Position numbers and translations under genes: made by a program. Source: Brachycybe producta (Eukaryota > Arthropoda > Diplopoda > Playtdesmida > Andrognathidae). Taken from it: DNA of 64,000 nucleotides. The notes under the pieces were generated by a model. That model searched no databases. It was not told where the DNA came from and saw only the letters and a list, made by a program, of their open reading frames with translations. Of the stretch, positions 38,914 to 51,500 are shown piece by piece (the stretch's first letter is position 1; the number at the start of each line of letters is the position of its first letter). The stretch spans positions 1,295,501-1,359,500 of the forward strand of contig JAUPFP010000028.1 of assembly GCA_036925085.1 (NCBI GenBank), read 5' to 3'.

Positions 38914-39110
38914 GGCTCAAATTCAAGAAGGAAATTTAGCATTTGAATTTCAACGTGAATTTTTAGAAACAAGTTTGCAATATAAAACAAGCATTGTTTT
39001 TTTATTGAATACTTATTGATTGGGTGATTATATTTTGAATCTTTACTCAGAGAGGGAGGATTCAACTTGAAATTTCAAATAGCAAGTTTCCCTTCTTGAA
39101 TTTGGGCCTT
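38914..39110. mobile_element. MITE family 2 copy
   Basis: Begins 'ggctcaaattcaagaagga' and ends 'ccttcttgaatttgggcct', imperfect inverted repeats. The middle 'tattgaatacttattgatt' is a decayed form of the 'ctcaataaaaca' segment of the other copies. Confidence 0.6.
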
Positions 39111-42100
39111 AATGTCATCTACCTTGTCTTGCTTTCATGCTAATTATCAGCCATTAAACGCATCTGTTTCAACTAAACAACTTGACATAAGGCACATTTG
39201 CGTCAGCGCATTTTAACGTCATTTACGTAATTAATTTCTCCACCTCAAACACAAAAGGTCTTGAATTACCGTCAAAGTGGAAAACCAGTTATTCTACAAA
39301 GAATATACTAGTTAAATGTCACATGGTGTTTACCACCAATGTCATAGTACCATTAGGCTAACTGAAATGAGCAACAAATACCACAGAAAAACAACATAAT
39401 CTTGAGAATGTCATAAGATTTTATGAAGATCGTCTTAATTCTTATTAAATGTAACAGCTTTCCTATCGAATTGGTGGTTTTGCACATTGCCTAATCACAA
39501 TCTGAAAAATGACTTTCTATGTTACATACTGTATAACGGTGGAACCCGTTTAACACGAAATATGTTCAATCCTGTCCCTTAAGATTAGGCTAAAAATTCC
39601 CTTGACACACAAAAAATATTCAGATCTTTTCACTTTTCGTGTTAAACGGTTTTCAAACCTTATATTGTATATAGAAGTCACTGAAATGTCATGTCACAAT
39701 TGTGTCAGATTAGTAAGCACTGAAGGCCGTATAATCCAAGTCGAAACTAGTTCTAAACGAATCAACTTTTATATGAAACTAACTACCTATCAAAAAGTTC
39801 ATAAGTTTAGCAATATCATTGATTTAGTTGTCATTAAAGAATACGACCCTGAGAGGGGAGCATGCATGTTCACCACTAGATATAACATTTAGTACCCCAA
39901 AGAAACAGAATGACGTCACTTTCTTCGAATGGGACATAACTTGTGGTGCGATTCTCTTAATAAAATATTCATTCATGACATAAGAAATAGGAGGGGGAGG
40001 GGGGACTCCTTCCCCTCAATCCCGTTTTTATGTCGTCTAGAAACAGACTGACATCCAGACGAAACACTTTTTTTTTCTTTCTCTCTTTTTTTCTTTCTGA
40101 AGAGGGAGAAAAACGTAAGAAAAAGCGAACATAATTTTTTTGGGAGGGGAAGGAAGGGACAGTTTTTATATCTAGATGTATATGAACTGGTGAAACAAGA
40201 ATTTCATACAAAACAGAAAAAGGAAAGGGGGGAGTTGCTCCCCCCACCCACCACTCTCCAAAAATAACATACATTTTATACAAATAGACGAATCGATGAT
40301 GAACAAAACGCTCATTATTACATTAATAATAAATAATCATGATTCATAATCGAAGGGAGTGGAGTTTTGAAATGAGGGTGTTGGTGCTTTTTTTCTAAAA
40401 GAGAGAGAGAGAGAAAGAAACAAATAACCCTTTCTTCTTGTCAAAAAGATAACTTCACACGACACACGAAGTTATAACTGAGAACCTATAGAAACAGAGA
40501 GAGAAAAAAAAAGAGAATGAATATGATGAAGAATAAAAATAACCCACCGTTATAATAATAATAATGATTTAGTAGACTTATAGATGTGAACACGAAATCC
40601 ATGAGACGATGACAAAACCGCGTCACCACAACAACAACAACATCATCATCACGATGAATATGACGACTTTGACCATCAGAAATGATCCTTAGAAATATGT
40701 TGTGTTCTTTTGGATGATTCTGATTTCGACAGCATTTGTGTGACGATGATCATCACTATTATTATTATTATTATTAAAGAGCAACAACCATGTGAAGAAA
40801 AATACACAGCACACTGAGAGAAGTAGAAAATAGAAACCGAACGGAGGAAGAGGAGGCGGCTGCTTCAGGTTCTTTCCCTCTTCTTTTAGTCTTCGCAACC
40901 CTTTTAAAATAGTAAACAAATATTTAAAAAAAAGTCCTAAACACAACAAACACTAAACACCTTGTGACTTTCTCTCTCTTAACAACAACACCACTTTCTA
41001 TTGGAGAGTATCTTATTCACTTTTGTAATGAAAACCAATCTTAATATTTCTGCTTCACCTTATGTTCAAATGTACACCACACACACACTACATGTATAAA
41101 TGCCCAAGGTATAAATGAGGGGCGGATTTATGAAATCCATGCACTTATTATGCGAACACAAAAAAAAACCCCTCACAGGCTTACTCTCAATTCCTAGGAA
41201 GAAAAAAAAAACTCACGAATAGGCCTACGCTGGATTCAATGGAAGATGATGAAGCGGGAGGGGGGGGGGGGGTCAGAAAAGGAGACGAGGGAAATAAAGG
41301 GGATGGATGAAAAAAATAAGACTTGTCATCGATAGATTTCATTGGACGACTACGATGGATAAGCAAATAGCCTCAAATGCAATCAAGCCTGTGTCAAATA
41401 CTCGCAGACTTAAGTTTTGAACTTAACATGATGGCTATGAGTGAATTGTTACGTCTGGGTGTGTTTGAGGCTAGTTTTTTTTTTTTTTTTTGTACAAACA
41501 GTGCTTCTTTTCTTGGTTACTGAGCGCTCGGAGCATTCGGAGCTTAGACCGCTTCGGAGTTATGAAAAAAAAAAATCATTGCCTTTAAGGGTACGACAGA
41601 GAAGAAAATCATGTACGAGATTCACCGGGATTCACAGTAAAGTGTATGGCGTGGAAAGTAGTTTTACTTTTTATCCGCGTTTTGCTGAATATCCAGAATA
41701 GAAATGAATTGTTAAAATACGATAAAACGTTGATGTAAAGTAAAACGGCTTACCATACGATTCACCCCATATGTCGTCTCCCTCGCTATTAATCGCTGGT
41801 TACGATATTGATTGATTTGTCTAGCGGTGTGAAGTTACATTCGTATATTTCTATGAACGTGACGTCACACTGCTGGCTAAACCGATGAACAAATGGAATG
41901 TGCTGTTCGTTTTCGGACATTAATGAAAGGAACGACATAGATAAAAATTATATACAAGATTCACTAAGATTCACCAAAATTCACTAATTCACCAACGACA
42001 CGTTCTTCTACTCATTAATGTTTATATAGCTCTATGACCTGGCGCCCCTATATTTTTATACACCTGAGTCCTGACGTCAAACGTTTGGACAAATCGATGA

Positions 42101-42261
42101 ATAACAGAACGTTCAACAAGAATCACTTTTAGATTCACAACCAAAGAGGTATATCGTGGTAGAGCGTTAGAGAATTACCCACTATGTCGTCCCCTTGCAT
42201 TTTTGATTTCAATATAATCTGGCCCCATTGCCATCGCCGCTAGCCTCGGTGTCTTTTGAAA

Positions 42262-42571
42262 ATGGCTGATGTTTGCGCACGTGGTAAGTACTAATGCAAA
42301 ATGTTTTTCGTTCATTCTTTTAATTGTAGTTGCCGCAAATGTTTTTGTTTTAAATATTACATATATTATATGGGTAAGTGTTTGTTACGCAACTTATGTG
42401 TTAAATCTACTGCCTAGCTTTGCAGAAACGCCTTCGGAACGACGCGTTGCCATGGAAACAGCGACTGACGCTCGGAAAGAAAGCGTTTCTGAGCAAACGA
42501 CTGGAGAAGGTCGAAAACATAGATGTTATTGTCACGGATTGGATCATTGACATCATCAACAATCAAGAAAT
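42262..42571 (+). CDS. URB2: URB2 exons 1-2 (start of protein)
   Basis: ATG at 42262 gives MADVCAR before the donor GTG|GTAAGT. One base carries over to the exon at 42418, giving A-LQKRLRNDALPWKQRL and then KKAFLSKRLEKVENIDVIV. The other frame of exon 2 (ETPSERRVAMETATDARKE) is also open. It is rejected because it meets a stop and does not match exon 3 in phase. Confidence 0.7.
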
Positions 42572-45500
42572 GTAACGCTTTTTTTTTGGGAAAATGGTAA
42601 CAAAATACGTTTTTTAATGTTTTATTTTGTTTCATAGATCGGTTGAAAGCGAGAAGCATTTGATGAAGTCATGGAAATTCCTGTTTAGTATTCTCAAGGA
42701 GCTAAAACGTAGGAGAAAAGACGACAACAAAATATCTTTAAGAAAGGGCATTTGTGTTACAAGTTCTTTTTTAAACGTAAGAGTATCTGTATGAGATAAC
42801 TTTTTTATAAATCATCTTGTTCAGTCTCTTTTTAACGATTTTTTGTTTAACAATTTAGACGGTTCTACAGTGGATAGAACATTTGCCTTCATGTCAGAAC
42901 GAGACATTGGTGGAAATTTTCTTGAGTTGTGCTACGCTTCTAGTCGAATTAAATGCATTCGAAGATATTTTAATGAGGAACGTGGAGGAATACGTAAGTT
43001 TGAAATGGATGTGTGTCTTGGTACAATCTTTGTTTGCTCGTCATGAACACGAAGTTTAGTTTTTTTATTGCGATGTTAATCAGATGTATTTCATTATTAC
43101 ATAAAATGAATTGAATTGGAAGCAGTTTTTAAACTATTGAAGCTAGAAGAAACAATTGTATTTACATGATGATTTCTTTTAAAACGAATTTCGTATGGTC
43201 AGTTGAAAAGAAACGTTCTGATGAATATTTGGTCAACCTGAAAAAAGCTTGAAAAGAGCTTTTAAAAAGGAACTCTTTATGGCAGTTGAAAAGTTAAGGC
43301 CATAAAACGTTTATTTTCAAAATCTTAAAGGTGCAATTATTTCACTTTTTGTCACAAAATTGCTTTCAAAGTGCTTCAAGGCTAATGCTGAAATATTTTA
43401 AAGAGTAAAATGAAACCTAAAGCGAATAACATTGTGTATTTTTATTTGACAGGTACTACTTATTTCTGGCCTTTTATCAACAGTCAACAGTTCAGAATGT
43501 TGGAAACAAGAAATAAGAACAGAAGCGAAACGGTTACTGTTCTGTGTTTTAAAAATAAAACAACGATTTATCAACTACGGTCAATACGACCAAATCAAAG
43601 TAAATGAAAACTAGAATTACGTTTATCTATGTGATGTTTTTTGTTGTTTGCAGACTTGGTTTTTTTTTATTTTCCAGATTTTCGTGAAAACTTACCAATC
43701 ACTTTTTATTCCGGCGATTTCCGTCCTGCGCTTTCTGGATGCCGAATCGAACAAATTCGACGTTGATTTGGGCAAAAATATCAAGAGAGTTGTTGGCTCC
43801 TTGTTATTTCATCCGTAAATACCAAAAAGAATCTCGATATGGATTATTTTAAGACATGATTTTCTGTAATTCGATTTCAAATAGTGATCTTGCAGCATCT
43901 TTCGGTGATGTATTTGCTGCGATATTTAATGATGAAGGTGGAATTGAATGTCCGGAATATTTTGTAGAATTTTTGTGTCTCATTCAGAAACATGCATTTG
44001 AGGTTTGTATTTTAGCTTTCGGTTTTACTTTACTTTTGTTTGATCGTAACTTTTTTTTAGGTGGTTGAACCTTCATCAACTTACTATGGTTATCTGTTAT
44101 TATTTTTGTTTGAAAGATTTTGTGAAAATTATAAGTGAGTTACTTGTCTGTTTGCACTTTACATTTCGTAAAGTTTCTATTTGTAAAGTTTTATTTTTTT
44201 AATCGTTCAACAGAAAGATTTCTTCTACCGTTATGAATCAGTTTTTAATTATTCTTTTTCGACTGCTCGGGATAAATTGTTCAAGTGTTCGTTTGAATTC
44301 ACCAGGCGTTTTTAAGGTATGTTTACGCCAGGGAAGTAGAAAAAAGCGAAGATATTTATTACGTAACCTAAACTTTGGTTTACTTTCTGACATATCTCGT
44401 CATCAAAGGTTAAAAAAAACTGATACTTGTTTTCGGGCCAAAAAGAAGTTAAGGAATACAAACTTTTGTCTTCAGTTACTTAAATTTTGAAAAGTACCGC
44501 AAGTACACAACTTTAAAGAAAAATTGAATTTCGTTTAAAAACTAGATATTTGTTTAGCTTTAAGTTGGTTTAAAACTGTAAATGCCCTTGTAACTCTGTT
44601 TATTCTTCGTTTCAGCTTCAAAATGAAGAGAAACTTGAATATGTTTTACAAACTAGAAGGGTATTGTTGATATTTTTCAGTTTTATGTGAGTTAGAAAAA
44701 GACTCAATTTTAATGGCACTTAGCAAGTTAGCAGACGAAGATATCAACATGAAAATACTCTTAAGTGATTGAGTTTGTTACCTTTCTAGTTTCTTATAAT
44801 TTACCTTCTGAAAGACAGTATAACAAGAGATCAAAAATCCGCTGTTGATAAACCTTCTTAAAAAGTTCATAAAGATTTTATGAAGAAATAATTATTATGA
44901 ACATACCGTTTACTTTTGTATACATATACGGCCACTGTACTTAATTTTCTTCGTAAGCGTTGTTTCTATTCAGACTGACATGTATGTCCAGTTTACAAAC
45001 AAAAATCCAGCAACACAAACTTTATTTTAGAGTGTAAACGTGTAAAATGTAGCATTTTTGAAGTTTTGAAATACCAAATGATTGATAAAAAGAGAAAATT
45101 GCTTCCTTTTTTTTTACAAGAAAAGCCGCCCTTCTAAAATCCAATATGCCTAAGTGGAAACGTACCATTAGGGTTGTTTCTAACACTGAGAGATATTGTA
45201 TTTGTTTTGTATTTGTTATTTTTAAGAGTATCATTAGTGATTTGTAAAGTTGCACGATTTTTTTTTTCTTGTATTTTGAACAGGTTCCTGCCAAGGACAA
45301 TGACTATTTTTTGTTAAATATTGCCATCCTTTTGGAAGGATGTATTTCGTCGTTGGTTCTGACTGATAATGAAGCAGTCCATTTGCCTTTTTTCAAAAAT
45401 TTAGCTGACTTTTTACTTTCTGACATAAAGTGCAGGTATCTTACTTCGTTTCATTCATTCCACCACTTAACCACCAACTACATTACAATAATGTTTATTT

Positions 45501-48500
45501 ATTATACTTAGGAGTAGTTCTTGGTATCGATGCATACAGTTGTTACTTTCTGCCAATCCTCTCATATTCGTTCCTCAAAAGATCGGTTTGCTTTTAAAGA
45601 ATCTTTACTTGGATGCACCAATTGTACGTTAACGCACTTTTTTATATCAATGCATTTGCTGATTACGTGATCTCAATTGTTTCTGTTCCAGTAGGATTCG
45701 AAGACGGTGCAAATTCGAGATAACATCTTCTGCAAGTTGTTAGACGTTTATGCTAAGTTACAGCAGATTCCGAAATTAATTTCAAAGTTGTTGTTGAACT
45801 TCTCTGACATGAATTTAAAATCGGTGCATGGCAATTTACTTTTGTCAAAATGCGTTTTAGACAGGTGAGTTTTTTCTCCCCCTGTGTATACAAAAGATGT
45901 CACAATCATAAACATTGTTATCGTTAGAAAACAATGTTTATGATCGTAACATTGTTATCAAAAGAAAACAATGTTACGATCATGAACATTGATTTCTTTC
46001 GATATTAATATATATATTTTTTTTCTGTTTTGAACTAGATTTGCTGAAATTTGTTCCACCATTTACCCACAACTTGTAGTAGAGCTCTGGAGTAATCTTC
46101 AGGATTATATTTTGCAAAAACTACACGTAACGGATGGTAAAATGTTTTTACGCTCGTATTTCGTTGCTCATATTATAAAGTTTGTTTTGAACTTGATAGG
46201 ACTACAAAGTGTGGACAACCTTCGTAGGATTCATCCTGCAATCGACCTTCTTAAGTCTTTGATTTCTTGTTCTCGAATAGTTGATAGAAATTTACCGAAA
46301 GAAACTTTTCTCGCAATTACCGAGCTGTTGGATTCTACATCTCGGATGTGTTTTAAGAAACTAATTGAAAATGCTTTGGAATTTGATGTACGGTTATTAC
46401 TATTGAAAATCTTATTATAAACCATTTTTAATATTATTTTTCTTTGGTATTTACAGAATTTGCCTTTGCTACATAATTCTTTGCAGTTAGTTTACGTCTG
46501 GGGTGAATTAAACATCAGTTTGCTTCATTACAATAGTCAATATGCAAAGATTTGGCATCGGAATCACAGTTCCAACTACGATACTAAAACTTTGAAGTTT
46601 GATTTTTCGATCGTTCACGATTGCATTGATGTCGACGATTGGGAACGTTTGTACGTCGTCTGTCAGAAAAGTGAAAATCTGCAGTTGAAACATACTTTTG
46701 TATGCATATTTTTTTGTCATGTGACATAAATGTTTAATCTTGGCTTAAGTTCTATTTTTTCTTTTTCGATTTCTGTCTAGTTGTTGCTTATTCTACAAAA
46801 GTTGAAAGCTTTGAACGTTTTTTCTGATAGTGAAAGGCCAGGTTGGATGGAACAACAGCAATTAGTGACAAGTTTTTTTTTGGAATTTGTATGTTTTTGT
46901 TGAGGTCAAGGTTACTCATGTCATCTTTCGGCAGGCTTAAACGGCGATGGCACCAGCAAGAAGCTAAAGATGATACCTTTCAAAGTTAACTTTTTTGTTT
47001 AGTTTAAAATGGCCCAATTTTAAGAAGATGATATTTTTTATTTTTGTCTTATGTAAATCTATTGTACTATCTACAGCATATTGTACGTGGAAATATCCTC
47101 AAGTGATTTCTAGTTTCTCTTAAGAGTTCAAGAATCAGCTGTTGATAAACCAATCTCGTGAGATTACCAACCATTATCAATGTTATGAAAAAGACAGAAT
47201 TTCACATAAAATGTGCTTTTATGTAATTAATTTTTTTTTCTTGTTTTTATTAATCTGGGAATTTATTATAAATATCACTTGTGATCAATGGCGCGTTTAT
47301 ATCTGGTGAGGTCCTTATTCGGGTCTCTTAGTATCTGACAATTTTTACTCATTACATTAGTAAGAAAATTAAAAGTAATTATTTCAATTTTTTCAATTTC
47401 AATCTTTAAAGTGTATTACAAACAAATTAGTGATTGTGGAAACAATTTTACATAAATGTTTTTGTATATTTCAATCAAAAATATATTGGCCGAAAGTTGT
47501 CATGGCCTCTTATGAGCAGTATAACTTAAAATGCTGGTGGTCCGTCTATGCTGTCATGTAAAACTTGAAAATGTTTACAATTTTCACGTTTTGTCTGTTT
47601 GTTTGTTTTTCTTTCTTAATTTCTGCCTAAAGATGACTGGAAATAAGTTTTGGTTACTAATTTTTGTGTAATTTGAAATTTCTTATAACTATCCAGGCAT
47701 CCTTGGAAAATTTCACAGAAAACAAAATTTCTGTTGCAAGCTGGGCTTTAATTTGTAACGTTCTTCCAACGTTGGCAGTAACCATGACGTTGAAAGATTT
47801 TTATTTCGTTGCAAAAATGATAGTTTCAACCTCAACGACAAAGAAAGAATCGTAATATAAAAAATGCGTAATTATTTTATATTAGTTAGCATTAAATATA
47901 TTTTATATTTGTATTTCAGGATTATGGAATCCAGTTCAGAATTATCACTTGTTACAAATACTCTACTAGAATGCAGAGAATTTCACGATACTGCCATTTT
48001 CCACACTGCAATCGTTACGGCATGTCTAGAAGAAATGTCGACGACGATTACGAGGTACGTTAATTAGTATAATAACATAAAACGGTTATGTGCCAAATGT
48101 TCTTTTCTCATTTGTTCAGTTTGTCAGACGGAAACAACAAGATTTTAATGAAAACAACAAAAATATTGAAGGCTTTTTTCAAAAAACCTGAAATGTGGTT
48201 GCAGTCGGCTAATTCTGGGTTGGAAAGAGACGTAGAACCAAATGAAATGTGGAGTGTGGTTATTAAAGGAGCGAAAGCATTTAGTAAAGTTCTAATTTTG
48301 TGTAAAAAGAACTATTTATTGGAGACGTCAACTCCTGGTGTTTCTCTTTCTGTGTCTTGCTTTTTAGAGTTTCTTAACGTGAGAGGTTTCATTTTGCTTG
48401 CTTCATTGAATTTCTTATTTAATTTATGTTGCTTTATTTATTTCAGCTTATCGAACGGCTTCCGTTGGAATACTTTTTTCCAGAAAACCAGATGCGTTGT

Positions 48501-51500
48501 CTCTTTCAAGTATTTTCTATTTTATGCATCACTTCAGAGAGTGTGTATGTGAGCCAAGACGAAGCACAAGTTGTCGTAATTGCGCTTCGAATTATGAAGT
48601 CGTTGTTTGATGGAGTGCGAAGTATTTGGTTATTCAAGTTTGTTCGTGCAACCGACGTTTTGCTCTTTTACGTTGGCCCGTTTATGACTTTGTTAAAGAA
48701 GGTACACAGTTTAATACAAAAAGTTTTTTATTTATTCATCTTTCTACATAGTACATTAAAATAGTACAAAGTCTTTTTAAAGCTGCTAGAAAATTTATTT
48801 TTAAATATACAACTTGAAAACACTTAACATAAAATTATAGGGACTGAAATATTTTTTGCATTAAAAGAAATAACACAAACATTTTTTTCAACGCTTTACC
48901 TACTTTTTTTTAAAAAAAAAATAATAATTAGTAATTTTGGATTATATATAAAAAAAAATAGGAATTCTGGATTGCATAAACAATAGTAATTTGGGGTTAT
49001 TGCCTACGTATTTTATGTATACTGTATATGTCATGTTATGCACATGTACAATAATATGTAATACAAGCACGATACAAAAAGAAAGCGAATTCGACATTCC
49101 CTTTTTTTCGTGTATTACAGTGGTTTTTAAAAGGTAAAATATCTCAAAGCAAATTTGGAAAACGATGTCTTATTTTTTTTTTTTTTTTTTGAACTCTTAA
49201 TTATTCAGTGTCTCAGGAGTAAAAGAGAAATTAGCAGGGCTGCTTCTTCTTATAAGGGTATTTTTATGTTGATGTTTTATGATTATTTTGACATTTATCT
49301 TCATGAAAATGCCCTTAAGTGATTGAGCTACCCTTTTAGTTTCTAGAACACATTCATTTTACTAATGGAGGACATATAATAATCAGTGTTAAGGAGGCGT
49401 TTACGCTTTAAAACCACCTTAAAAAGGATTTTAAATATATTTTTATTTAAGACACCAAAAGGTTTCTTTTTGTATTTTCGTTTTATCCGTTATGAATTAA
49501 AATATGTAGAAAACCCTATACTGAGTGACGAGACCAAAATTAGGTTTCATTTTATCCGATTTTTCGTGGTAAACGGTTTTCACTGTATTGTGAATATATA
49601 AGGATATTATAGACTTTCTTATTAAGGGATGGTTTTTAAGGAAAAAAGCTGCTTTTGTTGCCCCGTTAATTCATACTTATCACAGTATAACTTTTATTTT
49701 AAATAACATTTTAGAATACAGGACTAAACACCTTTGTTGGAAGAAAAGTCCAGTGATTAGACTAATGTCGATTAATTTATTTCTTTTTCAGATTAGTGAT
49801 TGTTGCGAATTTGAAATTGTTCAAGAAGTGCAGCAGCTGTCGATGAGTTTATTAGGGACTCTCGTTGATTATGCAATCAAGGATAGTTTGGCTTTGAAAG
49901 ATTGCGAGAACTTTGTGGAGGAAGTAAAGGTTTTTCCGTGCTGGAAAATGCAGCTGAACTTGCCAAGCGATTGTCTAACTGTCGTCTCTGCATTGACAAT
50001 ACTGAAATCATTTCATAATGTATGTGTTTCACAAATATCGTTCTAATTGTTTTTCTGCGTTAGTCGTAAGATGAAAAAAATAATAAAGTTTTTATTTTAG
50101 GTTACGAAAAAGTCTTTATCTGAAATTGTGTCCGGTCACTGCGAACGCCTTTTAAAAGACTTCTATTGTTGGTTTGCTGTCATTCAAGAAAATCGGTCGG
50201 CTCTAATGGACAAACCGAAATTTGTGGAACTTTTAGTTTCTTTTTTGGAAGCTTTCGTAATTTGTTTAAAAGGAAAGAAACATTTTAAATGGACAAAAAA
50301 TGCAATTCCATTTGAAATCGACGAGTTTAACCAGGAATATATACCAAACATTGTTAACTTTATCGTGGAAATTCTAGAAACAGATAACGTACGTTCGTTT
50401 CGAACAACAATTAATTTTTTGAAGAATGCTTTTATAGTTAATTTTTTTCGTTTCCTCTGTTTAGAATTTCATGTTACATGAAGCATTGTGTAGCTTTCTT
50501 AGCACGGTAACGAGAAATTTACAGGAACTGAGACCTTTACTACCGAACAATGTCTTTGAAACCGTTTGGAATCTATCGAACCGTTACTTTGTGATCGATA
50601 ACCAAATTCATAAAATAATCGAGTCAGTTATCGAAAAGAGTAGTGACACTGAATTTTCTTGGTTATTGAAAAGTTTGTTATCTGATTTGGTAAAATATAT
50701 CTTTACAATACACATTCGTAAAAAAAAAACGAACTTTTTGTCACGTATATATTTTTTATATTCTGGTCTTTGACAGACGATTGATGTTTTAACGACGGGG
50801 AATCTATCCCAAATCGAAACTGCTCTTTTGAAGTGGTCGATTGTCTTGAAATTTGGTGTGACTGACGATAAACAGATTCTGCTGAAGGATAACATTGGAA
50901 AAGTAAGCTTTTCACTTATGAATTATTTAAATATGGCATCTCTTTTGATAATTATATTCTTCCAATGTGTGAATAGTTTTTGATCCATTGTCATCATGTT
51001 TTGGGTCAACCATTGGCCAGAACCAGAATTACGGCGATTGTATTAGATATTGACACTGACATTATTAGAAGTTTGGTTAGTTTATTACGGTTTCAACTTT
51101 CTAGCTTAATTTTTTTTTGTTACATGTCGTATGAAAATGTTTTTTGTTTCGTCAGACATCTCAAGATCATTTGTTGCTTCTTTTACACACGTCTTCGATT
51201 GTCAATTTGGACATGGCCGAATCGCACGACGTTTTTGTTCGTCACTTTCATGCAATCTACAAGATTTTTAATAACATGATCTTGTATCAACGTAATTTTG
51301 TGGAGCATGTCATTGTAACATTCATTTCGTCTGTTCAACATATCCTTTATGATGAATCGATGATAAATAGTTTTGAGTGAATAGTTGTTGGGGTTTTTGG
51401 TTTTTTTCAGAAGGAGTGTTAAGATCTTTGACTTACGAACCGCTTTTGATTATTCGTGTTCGGCTGCAATATGTTTTCGCATGTGGTTGCAATGTATTGC

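Larger units (their letters stand above)
35431..42261. other. Upstream region between Smad4 and the URB2-like gene
   Basis: A 6.8-kb head-to-head intergenic region. The plus strand turns purine-rich with many GA, GAA and GGA runs (36840-41300), the mirror image of the T-rich introns elsewhere. That suggests minus-strand transcription, such as a 5' UTR intron of Smad4. It contains short microsatellites (ATT near 40755-40775, GA near 37345-37365, poly-G near 41260-41272), a CCCAGGGCCG element, two MITEs, and no supported coding exon. Confidence 0.5.

Noticed and set aside
40560..40780. Possible CRISPR-like or satellite array in the AAT/ATC/CAA-rich stretch
   Set aside because: These are short simple-sequence runs with no regular repeat-spacer structure, and this is animal nuclear DNA.
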